A program made the position numbers and the translations under genes. A DNA stretch of 16,640 bases from positions 1 to 16,640 of the forward strand of contig CAYVBW010000017.1 in assembly GCA_964449995.1 (NCBI GenBank). Direction: 5' to 3'. Shown here piece by piece: positions 5,840 through 13,697 of this stretch; within the stretch, counting starts at the first letter, position 1, and each line of letters begins with the position of its first letter. Source of the DNA: CAYVBW01 sp964449995. GTDB taxonomy: Bacteria > Patescibacteriota > Microgenomatia > UBA1400 > PJMF01. The notes beneath the pieces are model-generated. The model was not told where the DNA came from and made no database searches. It saw only the letters and a list, made by a program, of their open reading frames with translations.

Positions 5840-8269
5840 GTGAACAAAAAGAAAACCACTTTTTTTAGCCTCAAATGGATAAATATTATTAAAAAAAAAT
5901 ACAGAGAGTTTATTAAATTTTTTAATCAGAAATTTAAGTTTTATAAAAGAAAATTATTTAAAAAGCTTAAACAAGCCAGGGTTTTTACCAAAAGTTGTTT
6001 GAAAAAAGTTAAAAGAAAGTGGAAAAAAAATACTAATCAAAAAAAGAAGAAATTCATTCGCTTTTGGAAAAATTTTGTAAAAACATTTTATCGTATTTTT
6101 AAAATTAAAGATGTTCAGCAAAAACTTAATAAGTTATTTTTCTTTAAGTTGCCGTGGCTGTCTTTTATCGGTAAATTTAAGCTTTTAAAATTTTTCAGGA
6201 AATTAACTAAGCAGTCTGTTACTAGAATTTTTTCTTTAAAGATTACTAAGTTCTACCTTTCTTTGGTTGCAACCTTCATTATTCTTGGCTTTTCTTGGTT
6301 TATCTACCACAATATTTTTGCTGATCTTCCTGACCCAATTGACTTATCACAGCGACAGCCAGCTATGACGACTAGAATTTTAGATAGAAATGGGACACTG
6401 CTGTATCGAATTTACCAAGATGAAAATCGAACACTAGTACCTTTAGAAGAAGTATCTCAACATTTAATCAATGCTACGATAGCGATTGAAGATCAAACCT
6501 TTTTTCAACACCATGGTTTTTCATTAAAAGGGATATCAAGAGCTTTTTTCCGCAACATACAAAGAGAGCAGGTTGAGGGCGGATCTACCATTACTCAGCA
6601 ATTAGTAAAAAATAGACTACTGGATCCTGAAAAAACTTTAAGAAGGAAGATTAGAGAACTAATTTTGGCTGTTTTAGTTGAAGGAACCTATTCAAAAGAA
6701 GAAATTTTATTAATGTACTTGAATGAAGTTTCTTATGGGGGATTGACTTATGGAGTGGAAGAGGCAGCTTGGCATTTTTTTGATAAATCAGCTAAGGATT
6801 TAACTCTGGCTGAGAGCGCTCTACTGGCGGGTTTGCCAGCAGCTCCATCGGTTTACAGTCCTTTTGGCCCAAACCCTGAATTAAGCTTAAGGCGAAAAGA
6901 AGAAGTTTTGAGGCGAATGGTGGAAGATGGCTATATAACGTTTGAAGAAGCTTATCGCGCTAGTCAAGAAAAGATAGAATTTCGTCCCGATATTATTAAC
7001 ATCAATGCTCCTCACTTTGTAATGTATGTTAAGAGATTGTTGGCCGATAAATTTGGAGAAACTATGGCTCATCAAGGCGGTTTGGAAGTTAGAACTAGCC
7101 TAGACTTGAATCTTCAAAAACAGACTCAAGAAATTGCAGCAAGACAAATTGATTTAGTTACTCATCTTAATATAACCAATGGAGCAGTTTTAGTGACCAA
7201 TCCTCAAACTGGAGAGATTTTGGCAATGGTGGGTAGTCGGAATTATTTTGATTTTGAAAATGATGGTCAGGTTAACGTAACCATTAGACCTAGGCAGCCT
7301 GGATCAGCTATTAAACCACTAACTTATGCCCTAGCTTTTGAAATGGGCCATAACCCTTGGGAATTTATTGATGATTCTCCCATTACTTATCAAATTCCTG
7401 GTAGCAGACCCTATAGTCCGCGTAACTATGACGGTCAATTTCGAGGCAGAGTAACTTTAAGACAAGCTTTAGCCAGTTCATATAACGTACCAGCTGTTAA
7501 GCTATTGGCAAAATTAGGGGTGCAGAATTTAGTTGAAAAGGGCCAGGAGATGGGTATTAGCACTTGGTCTGATAGTAGCCGGTTTGGGTTGTCATTAACA
7601 TTAGGGGCTGGAGAAGTCTTAATGACGGACTTGGCAAAAGTATTTGGTACTTTTGCCACAGGAGGCTATGCAGTTGATCTTGATCCGTTTATAGAGATAA
7701 GGGACCATCAGGGGGATTTGTTATATCGGAATCAGTGTTTTGATAATCCTGAATCCTGTCAGCAGCTTCGGGTTCTCGATCCAATAGTTTCTTATCAGAT
7801 AAATGATATTTTATCTGATGATCATGCTCGTTCTTCAACATTTGGCCTTTTTTCATTACTCAATATCCCTCAGCAGCAAGTTGCGGTTAAAACAGGTACC
7901 ACCAATGATAGACGTGATAATTGGGCAGTAGGCTACACCTCTGATCGCTTAGTTGGGGTTTGGGTGGGTAATAATGATAATAGTTCAATGAGTTATGTGG
8001 CCAGTGGTATGAGTGGAGCATCACCTATTTGGAATGAAACAATGAGATTACTGCTTGATCCAAATAACCCTCATCAATTCACTTTACCTCAAAATTTAAT
8101 TAAGGTAAAAATTTGTGCTGTGACCAACACTTTGCCTTGCGACGGCTGTCCTTTGATAGTGGAGGAGATTTTTGTAGAGGGAGAAGAACCTACTCAGAGA
8201 TGTGATCCTAGACATTTTTTTCAGGATGAGGAGTTTTTTCAGCCAATTGGAGAGAGAGATCGCATTTAG
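5840..8269 (+). CDS. Class A penicillin-binding protein (GT51 transglycosylase plus transpeptidase) with hyper-basic tail
   Basis: An 809-residue bifunctional peptidoglycan synthase. Domains in order: a cytoplasmic N-terminal region (1-138) with about 48 Lys/Arg and only 2 Asp/Glu by hand count; one membrane span at about 139-160; the GT51 domain with AIEDQTFFQHHG (catalytic E217), GGSTITQQLVKN (247-258) and EEILLMYLNEVSYG (287-300); then the transpeptidase domain with S-A-I-K (S489, K492), S-Y-N (547-549) and KTGT (684-687). A C-terminal extension has four cysteines (C759, C767, C770, C788). Both activities look intact. It would polymerise and cross-link glycan strands outside the membrane. 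The start is GTG, chosen because an extended -10 stands 9 nt upstream and the frame is open only from there. The tail is much longer than in typical PBP1A. The TAG stop overlaps the cmk stop on the other strand. Confidence 0.96.
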   Translation: MNKKKTTFFSLKWINIIKKKYREFIKFFNQKFKFYKRKLFKKLKQARVFTKSCLKKVKRKWKKNTNQKKKKFIRFWKNFVKTFYRIFKIKDVQQKLNKLFFFKLPWLSFIGKFKLLKFFRKLTKQSVTRIFSLKITKFYLSLVATFIILGFSWFIYHNIFADLPDPIDLSQRQPAMTTRILDRNGTLLYRIYQDENRTLVPLEEVSQHLINATIAIEDQTFFQHHGFSLKGISRAFFRNIQREQVEGGSTITQQLVKNRLLDPEKTLRRKIRELILAVLVEGTYSKEEILLMYLNEVSYGGLTYGVEEAAWHFFDKSAKDLTLAESALLAGLPAAPSVYSPFGPNPELSLRRKEEVLRRMVEDGYITFEEAYRASQEKIEFRPDIININAPHFVMYVKRLLADKFGETMAHQGGLEVRTSLDLNLQKQTQEIAARQIDLVTHLNITNGAVLVTNPQTGEILAMVGSRNYFDFENDGQVNVTIRPRQPGSAIKPLTYALAFEMGHNPWEFIDDSPITYQIPGSRPYSPRNYDGQFRGRVTLRQALASSYNVPAVKLLAKLGVQNLVEKGQEMGISTWSDSSRFGLSLTLGAGEVLMTDLAKVFGTFATGGYAVDLDPFIEIRDHQGDLLYRNQCFDNPESCQQLRVLDPIVSYQINDILSDDHARSSTFGLFSLLNIPQQQVAVKTGTTNDRRDNWAVGYTSDRLVGVWVGNNDNSSMSYVASGMSGASPIWNETMRLLLDPNNPHQFTLPQNLIKVKICAVTNTLPCDGCPLIVEEIFVEGEEPTQRCDPRHFFQDEEFFQPIGERDRI

Positions 8270-8973
8270 GGCTTTTCTTCCATAAGAACTCTGGCTTTTG
8301 ATACTATGAGATTAACTACTTCTTTGATTGATAAATCACTAGTATCTATTAACCAAGCATCTGGAATTTTTTTTAGGGGATCAGCTGATCGGCATGAATC
8401 TCGCTCATCTCTTTTTTTTAACTCTTCTAAGACTTCTTCATAACTAACGTCTACTCCTCTGGTTAAAAGCTCAAAATGCCTTCTTTTTGCTCTCACTATG
8501 CCATTTGCAGTTAAAAATATTTTCAAGTCAGCGTTAGGCAAAACTTTGTGAGTAATATCTCTTCCTTCCATGATAACATTGGTGTTTTGAGCTATTTCTT
8601 GTTGTTTTTTGACTAATATTTGCCTAATTTTGGGGTGAGCTGCTATTTTAGAAGCCCCCTGACTCACTTCTTCAGTTCTAATAGCCCAGGAAACATCTTC
8701 CCCATTTAAGAGAGTTGTGGCCAACCTTCCATCTTTTTTATCTTTGGTTGGATTTTTAATAATAATTTTTGCCTTTTTGACTAAGGGGATTAATTTTTCT
8801 TCGTCTTTAAGATCGATTTTATTTCTAATACCCAATAAAGCAACTGCTCGGTACATAGCGCCAGTGTCTACATATAAGATGTTTAGCTTATCAGCAACCA
8901 ATCTAGAGATAGTTCCTTTACCTGCAGCTACTGGTCCATCAATGGCTATTTGAAAAGGGTTATGTTTATCCAT
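8266..8973 (-). CDS. cmk: Cytidylate kinase
   Basis: A 235-residue canonical bacterial CMP/dCMP kinase, transferring phosphate from ATP to make CDP/dCDP for RNA, DNA and phospholipid synthesis. P-loop IDGPVAAGKGT (11-21) with K19; DTGAMYR (36-42) in the CMP-binding region; MEGRDI in place of the common GRDIGT; KRRHFELLTRG; and the lid RD-x-x-D-x-x-R-x-x-x-PL (RDERDSCRSADPL). The frame stays open upstream to an ATG at 9105, but that would add 44 residues of non-family sequence and overlap the upstream gene by about 100 nt. The ATG at 8973 gives IAIDGP the normal distance from the N-terminus and leaves a 31-nt gap. It is last on the minus-strand cluster and ends tail to tail with the penicillin-binding protein gene; the two stop codons share bases 8267-8268. 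Confidence 0.95.
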   Translation of the reverse strand: MDKHNPFQIAIDGPVAAGKGTISRLVADKLNILYVDTGAMYRAVALLGIRNKIDLKDEEKLIPLVKKAKIIIKNPTKDKKDGRLATTLLNGEDVSWAIRTEEVSQGASKIAAHPKIRQILVKKQQEIAQNTNVIMEGRDITHKVLPNADLKIFLTANGIVRAKRRHFELLTRGVDVSYEEVLEELKKRDERDSCRSADPLKKIPDAWLIDTSDLSIKEVVNLIVSKARVLMEEKP

Positions 8974-9004
8974 AATCTGCTCAATGAAACAAAGTTTATC
9001 TTGT

Positions 9005-9223
9005 TTATTTTTTTCTTTTCTTTGAAGATTTTTTTCTAGTTTTCTGGTTCTTATTTGACATCCACTCATCTTGATCAGCAGTGAGTAAACCTCCCAAACC
9101 AACAATAATTAGAATGATTGGCCACAAATTCCAAAATGTAGCTGGTAAAAGACCCAGATTGGAGCTCAGCAATACGAAGCCCATTAATACTAATGCAGCT
9201 GGCCAGAATATTTTTTTTGGCAT
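9005..9223 (-). CDS. Small LiaI/DUF5668-like membrane protein
   Basis: A 72-residue protein with two hydrophobic segments (about residues 5-20 and 29-47) separated by a short turn, and a strongly basic C-terminal tail of alternating Lys/Ser/Arg/Gln. The pattern W-P-A-A-L-V-L-M-G then LWPIILIIVGLGGLL is the LiaI/LiaF-type transmembrane region (DUF5668), found alone or fused in envelope-stress and membrane proteins; its function is unknown. The ATG at 9223 has no Shine-Dalgarno; the next upstream gene ends 125 bp away. It is followed 31 nt later by cmk, with which it probably shares an mRNA. No liaFSR two-component genes are nearby, so a LiaI-like role is not supported by context. The 9224-9348 spacer holds nothing I can name. 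Confidence 0.7.
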   Translation of the reverse strand: MPKKIFWPAALVLMGFVLLSSNLGLLPATFWNLWPIILIIVGLGGLLTADQDEWMSNKNQKTRKKSSKKRKK

Positions 9224-9348
9224 ATGTTTTTTTAATTAGTACTTTTCTTAATATTAAATCCTATCTGTTGTGATTTTGCAATTCGACCATGAATAAATTA
9301 ATTTAAAAAAATTTAAAATTTACCACAATCTGTTAATGAAATTTATTT

Positions 9349-10839
9349 TTAATTGCGGGTCCATATTTTAACAAATACGTCTTGGTACTCCAATTGCCAC
9401 AAATCATCTTCATCAACAAAGTTCATAAATTCTATGGCCCAGGGAGTGATGTCTTGAACACCGAAAATAATAGTTTGAAATTGATGGTGTTTTAACTGTT
9501 CCTGCCAGACTTCACGATTATTTTGCATGGGAATATAAGTTTTTTGGAAGAAGTCTTTGCCATAAGCCTCTGGTCGGTTGTCTACAAAAACTTTTAAATC
9601 TGGATGATGATAAATTAAGTAACTGCCTAAATCGTAGTTGTTAAAAATGGGACCTTGGATATTGTTGTCACTAATGTAGGCAGCAGCCTGATTTTGATTG
9701 GGTAAAAGACCCATTATTCGATTGGAAAAAGAAACGTGAGACATAATTACTCCTCCAATAGTTAAAGCCAGCATAAATAAATAAAATTGAGCTAAAATTA
9801 AGATTTTTTGAGTTTGATTTATTGTTATTTTTTTTAATGGTAAGTTGTTTTGATTACAAAAAGACGCAATAAGTTTAGCTAGGATAGGGAAAACAAAAAT
9901 CACAAAAATGGGAATATTTCTGTAAGCCATGTAACCCATGATTAATCCAATTAAACAAATACTGAGCTCAAAAAAATTAAGTACCTTGCCTTTGATTATT
10001 AGGAGTAGGCCAGTAAAGCCTGCAATAATGGAGAAACTGAAAATAATTGGTTGCTTGATAACTCTCCAAAGAAACAATAAAGTTTGATTTTCTACCACAG
10101 AGTATCCATAATCTGTAAAAATTGTTAAGGGCTGCAAAAATCCCTGGATAAAATTTGGATTTATTAGTGACACAATAGCTAAACAGAAAAATAACCAGAA
10201 GATTGTTTTATTTGTATTTTTGGTTAATTTTGGATTTTTAAGAAACGCGGAATTACTCCAAAGTAAAAAAGGTAAAAGTAAGCCAAAAATAAATGAGATA
10301 TGCGTATTGACCCAGATTAATTGCTGTATCAGCAGGAGAATAAACCATAGCTTTGAAATTTTATCTTGAGCAATAATTTTTTTAAGTTGATAGAGTAAAT
10401 TTGCTAAAAACAATAAGCCCAAACTTTCTGGTCTGATTTCTGAACGCAATGACAACAGCATAACTGCAGGCAAGCCTAAAAATAAACTTAAAAAATAATT
10501 GGAATTAAAAGCCATAATTTTTAAAAAAACAAATAAAACTAAGAGTAAAATAAGTGTGTGGATCCAATGAATGCCAATAAAACCTAAACCTTGTTCTATT
10601 AAAAAAACAGTTAGCCCAAATAACCAATGATGATTGAAAAAATCCCGACCCGGATTTGTATAAGAGTAATAATTTTTTGATAGAACCTCTAAATTACCTG
10701 AAACTAACTCTCGACCATTGGCTATATGTCTTCCTAGATCTTGATTGGTTAAATTAATCGGTCTGGCTAATAAAAACCCGTAAAATAAGAAAAGAATGAC
10801 ATAAAAGAGGTAGTACCAATGAAAATTAAGTTTGGGCAT
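9349..10839 (-). CDS. Polytopic membrane protein, GT-C glycosyltransferase-like, function unknown
   Basis: A 496-residue integral membrane protein with about ten or more predicted spans and a soluble C-terminal domain from about residue 380. The first extracytoplasmic loop carries NQDLGRHIANG (32-42), with an Asp in the position where GT-C enzymes keep a catalytic acid, then NHHW (69-72). A conserved-looking RSEIRPE lies at about 132-138. The C-terminal domain has GPIFNNYDLGSYLIY (396-410) and KVFVDNRPEAYG (416-427). This set, an N-terminal D-x-GRH loop and a C-terminal DNRPEAY domain, I recall from uncharacterised membrane proteins in candidate-phyla and other bacteria; GT-C-like sugar transfer to lipids or proteins is a guess from topology. 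It starts 31 nt after smpB and may be co-transcribed with it. No partner glycosylation genes are present. Confidence 0.65.
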   Translation of the reverse strand: MPKLNFHWYYLFYVILFLFYGFLLARPINLTNQDLGRHIANGRELVSGNLEVLSKNYYSYTNPGRDFFNHHWLFGLTVFLIEQGLGFIGIHWIHTLILLLVLFVFLKIMAFNSNYFLSLFLGLPAVMLLSLRSEIRPESLGLLFLANLLYQLKKIIAQDKISKLWFILLLIQQLIWVNTHISFIFGLLLPFLLWSNSAFLKNPKLTKNTNKTIFWLFFCLAIVSLINPNFIQGFLQPLTIFTDYGYSVVENQTLLFLWRVIKQPIIFSFSIIAGFTGLLLIIKGKVLNFFELSICLIGLIMGYMAYRNIPIFVIFVFPILAKLIASFCNQNNLPLKKITINQTQKILILAQFYLFMLALTIGGVIMSHVSFSNRIMGLLPNQNQAAAYISDNNIQGPIFNNYDLGSYLIYHHPDLKVFVDNRPEAYGKDFFQKTYIPMQNNREVWQEQLKHHQFQTIIFGVQDITPWAIEFMNFVDEDDLWQLEYQDVFVKIWTRN

Positions 10840-10870
10840 CAGTTAAAAATTTATCCTATAGATATCAAAA

Positions 10871-11320
10871 CTAGAGTTTGAGATGTTTTTGTTTAAATTT
10901 TTTATACATTTGTCTTTTTAAATCTCTTTCCTTAATTTTTCTGCGTTTTTCAAACTGTCTTTTCCCTCTACCGGCTCCAATTTTAATCTTAATTCGATTA
11001 TTTATTAATAAAATTTCTAAAGGAACAATTGTTTGGGTTTTTTGATCAGCTTCTATGAGTTGATAAATCTCTTTTTTTGTTAGCAACAGTTTTCTAGTTT
11101 TTTTAGGATCATAGTTTTCAAGGTTGGCGTATCTGTAGGGGTTAATCCTGGCATTAATAAGCCAAGCTTCAAGACCAATAATTTTAACATAAGCACCTTC
11201 TAAACTTGCCTGTTTTAATCTTAAACTTTTAACCTCATGTCCAGTTAAGACGACACCAGCTGTCCAGGTTTTTTGGATTTGATAATCATAGCGCGCTCGA
11301 CGGTTTTTTACTAAAAGCAT
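10871..11320 (-). CDS. smpB: SsrA-binding protein SmpB
   Basis: A 149-residue tmRNA-binding protein for rescue of stalled ribosomes (trans-translation) in the cytoplasm. Family motifs run through the whole length: NRRARYDYQI, the AGVVLTGHEVKS segment, LEGAYVKI, INPYRYANLENYDPKKTRKLLLTKKEI in the middle (55-85 approximately), TIVPLEI, KIKIGAGRGKRQFEKR, and the C-terminal basic IKERDLKRQM tail that folds into a helix in the decoding centre. The usual DKR reads EKR. Length is normal. An extended -10 box lies only 6 nt upstream of the ATG, so the mRNA is probably leaderless. No ssrA (tmRNA) gene is in the window. The GT-C-like gene follows 31 nt downstream. Confidence 0.96.
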   Translation of the reverse strand: MLLVKNRRARYDYQIQKTWTAGVVLTGHEVKSLRLKQASLEGAYVKIIGLEAWLINARINPYRYANLENYDPKKTRKLLLTKKEIYQLIEADQKTQTIVPLEILLINNRIKIKIGAGRGKRQFEKRRKIKERDLKRQMYKKFKQKHLKL

Positions 11321-11326
11321 GACCGT

Positions 11327-11335
11327 ATTGTACCA
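11327..11335 (-). promoter_or_regulatory. Extended -10 promoter of smpB
   Basis: On the minus strand TGGTACAAT ends 6 nt before the smpB ATG. With the usual 6-7 nt from -10 to start site, transcription begins at or next to the A of the ATG, giving a leaderless mRNA. A weak -35 (CTGTCA, 4/6) is 18 bp upstream. Confidence 0.6.
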
Positions 11336-11370
11336 GGAAAAATTTTTGGTTTGACAGTGATTTTGTGGAC

Positions 11371-13608
11371 TTACTCAAGATTTACCAGATATACAATAGA
11401 GCCGCTAATTGCGTAAATTTGTTCCTCCTGCTCATTTACTATCATTTCAGTGACACTTGCAAGTGAGGGGCTAGTAATTTGTTTAATAAAATCACCCTCA
11501 TCAGATAAAATGACCACTCTTGATTTCTGTGGGTCTAGGACATAAAGAAAGCTAGTAGTTGCATCTGCATAAATCCTAATAGAATTGCCCAAACTCTCTT
11601 CTAAACCACTGATATTAAATTCGATAGGTTCACCACGCTCTAATTTAATTATTGAGCCTGTGTTGTCTGAAAGCCAAATCCTGCCATCAATGGCCACTGA
11701 AGTTATTTGATCAAATTTTATATTTTGCTTATTGGTAAGCCAACCAATTGGCTCAGAGAGTCCTTCTTCTCTAATTATGTAACGATAAATATTTCGCTTG
11801 CTTGGATTAAAAACATATAGGTAGCCTTGGTATTGATTAATAAAGAGAGCATCTCGATCAGAGTCCCCCTCATTTTTTAACTCAGTCAAACCCGGAAAAG
11901 ATTCAATTTGGGTCACATTTAGCGAGTGGATACCATTGCTCAAAAGAAACAACTGATCATCGGAGGCAGCCATATCTCTTATTTCTTGATCATTTTCATG
12001 AATTTTATTGGCTTGCTTTGAATTAATTTCTAGATTAATGATTTGTCTTTCCTCTTTATCTAGTAGGAAAAGATTTTGGTTATTTATAACAGCCCTAGAG
12101 ATTAAAAAATTTGAGGAGATTTCTCTTAAATCAAAAAAAATATCAAGCTGTGCAACTTCAATTAGTCCTGATATTTCAGTATAAAATTCTCGTGCTTCCT
12201 CTAAATTTTTTTCAAAATAGCGTTGAGTGAATCGCTGATGTTCTAATTCTTTTTGTTCAGCAATCATTATTTCAATTGCTTCAGCAGTTTTATCCCGACT
12301 CAAGACAATATCATGGTCCATAGTGTTTTTTGCTTCATCAAGAAGATTTAAAGCGGGCTGAATGGCATTCTGGGCTTGAATTTGTTGTGCCTCAATATAT
12401 TTTTTGATAAATAAAACAGATCCCACAACAAAAATTATTAACAAAACAATGAGATAAATTCTTTTTAAATTTTTTTTAGAACTTTTTGTTTCAAGGTAGA
12501 CACCCCTGTTTGAAAAAATATTAAGAGCCTTTTTGATAAACTTTTGAGGTATTTGAAGATAGCTAGGAGAGCTAGTGAAGGAGCTTGCTGGGTTGCTTTG
12601 ATTGTTTCCTGCTGGGACATTATCTGCTAATGAGCTGTGATTAGATTTTTTTTCTCTAGATTTTAGTTTTTTTTTACTAGATGTATATACTTTTTTTATC
12701 CAGGAAGCTAATTTTATAATATATTTTCTTAACATTTCTTTTATAGATAAAAAAATGGGTTTAAAGCTAATTTTTATTTTTATTTCCTTTTCTTTCTTCT
12801 TTTTTTCTTCTTCCTCTATTTTCTGAGGTTCTTGGGCCCGATTAATATTTTGTTCTATGGAAGTTGATTGATCTGAATATCGTTCATGATTGATGTCAAT
12901 TTTTTTGGGTCTTTCTTTAGTTTGAAGCAGTTGTTCTTTTGAGGTCTGCTCAATGTTATTGCTTTGAGATGAGGTAACAACTTTTTCTTTTGGCGCTATA
13001 TCCATAACTTTTTCTTCAACTGTTTTTAGTTTAACTAGTCCAATTGAAGTTAAAGAACTGTCAATCAATAGATTGATTTTTTCTTGAATTTTTGGCCTTA
13101 GATCTACGTGAGATGTTGTTGATTTCAATAAATGACGCAACGATTGTTCGATTTGAGCTGCTTGTTGGGTTAACAAAATTAATTCATCATTATTTTTTAT
13201 CGAACCCTGAATAATTTTGAGTCCTGTATCTGATTCGATTACCTTTCCCATCTTATTCTCTCTTTTTAAAATAATTTTTCCCTGATATGCAGCCAAAACC
13301 ATTAGTTGTGAATTTGATTGATTTGTTTTTAAATCAATTGACTCTGGAAGCCATAACAAAGCAAGTTGGAGTTGGGCTTGCTGATCTCTTAATTTGGAAA
13401 GTGTATCAAGTAGTAAATTATGCAGATGTCCGATTGAATCTGGTTGAGATTTTTTAATCTCTAGAGAAATTTCATGTCCAATGTTTTTGGCATTTTCTCC
13501 CTTAACCGCTAAAGAACAAATTAGTGTTTGGTCTTGATTGCTTATGAACCCAGACCAGCCGTCTACTAGTGGAGACCCGGTAATTGAAACTACCTTAGCT
13601 TTTATCAT
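11371..13608 (-). CDS. Large single-pass protein: PP2C-like N-terminal region, coiled coil, C-terminal propeller-like region
   Basis: A 745-residue protein of unknown function. Residues 1-155 form an alpha/beta region whose end, NNDELILLTQQAA (139-151), resembles the last strand-helix of PP2C-type phosphatases (usually DDxLLLaTDG); the metal-binding Asp motifs are not evident, so it is probably non-catalytic if related. Residues about 200-380 are a charged, low-complexity linker with an E/K-rich block near 264-278. One membrane span lies at 384-401 (IYLIVLLIIFVVGSVLFI). A helical, probably coiled-coil stretch follows (404-480), then about 490-745 contain repeating beta-rich units (for example NLFLLDKEERQIINLEI, RIWLSDNTGSIIKLE, FLYVLDPQKSRVVILSD) typical of a six- or seven-bladed propeller. 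By charge, the N-terminal part is likely inside and the propeller outside. An extended -10 lies 9 nt before the ATG. It stands between tsaD and smpB with no functional link evident. Confidence 0.6.
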   Translation of the reverse strand: MIKAKVVSITGSPLVDGWSGFISNQDQTLICSLAVKGENAKNIGHEISLEIKKSQPDSIGHLHNLLLDTLSKLRDQQAQLQLALLWLPESIDLKTNQSNSQLMVLAAYQGKIILKRENKMGKVIESDTGLKIIQGSIKNNDELILLTQQAAQIEQSLRHLLKSTTSHVDLRPKIQEKINLLIDSSLTSIGLVKLKTVEEKVMDIAPKEKVVTSSQSNNIEQTSKEQLLQTKERPKKIDINHERYSDQSTSIEQNINRAQEPQKIEEEEKKKKEKEIKIKISFKPIFLSIKEMLRKYIIKLASWIKKVYTSSKKKLKSREKKSNHSSLADNVPAGNNQSNPASSFTSSPSYLQIPQKFIKKALNIFSNRGVYLETKSSKKNLKRIYLIVLLIIFVVGSVLFIKKYIEAQQIQAQNAIQPALNLLDEAKNTMDHDIVLSRDKTAEAIEIMIAEQKELEHQRFTQRYFEKNLEEAREFYTEISGLIEVAQLDIFFDLREISSNFLISRAVINNQNLFLLDKEERQIINLEINSKQANKIHENDQEIRDMAASDDQLFLLSNGIHSLNVTQIESFPGLTELKNEGDSDRDALFINQYQGYLYVFNPSKRNIYRYIIREEGLSEPIGWLTNKQNIKFDQITSVAIDGRIWLSDNTGSIIKLERGEPIEFNISGLEESLGNSIRIYADATTSFLYVLDPQKSRVVILSDEGDFIKQITSPSLASVTEMIVNEQEEQIYAISGSIVYLVNLE

Positions 13609-13617
13609 TCTGTGTCT

Positions 13618-13626
13618 ATTTTAGCA
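13618..13626 (-). promoter_or_regulatory. Extended -10 promoter of the propeller protein gene
   Basis: TGCTAAAAT on the minus strand ends 9 nt before the ATG at 13608. The predicted start site leaves a leader of 2-3 nt at most. No recognisable -35 is present, as is usual for extended -10 promoters. Confidence 0.55.
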
Positions 13627-13697
13627 TTTTTGATTACTTAAGACTATCTTTTGGTGGTTTTGATAGGATGTCAAATGTAATGAATTTTAAGTTGTAG

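Noticed and set aside
8717..8953. 78-codon plus-strand ORF opposite cmk
   Set aside because: It is the antisense shadow of conserved cmk coding sequence, with no promoter or start signal of its own.
8974..9105. Longer cmk start at 9105
   Set aside because: It adds 44 residues unlike the family and overlaps the upstream membrane-protein gene; the ATG at 8973 places the P-loop normally.
10840..11370. tmRNA (ssrA) gene near smpB
   Set aside because: The flanking spacers are only 31 and 50 bp and no tmRNA-like ends or tag sequence can be seen there or elsewhere in the window.
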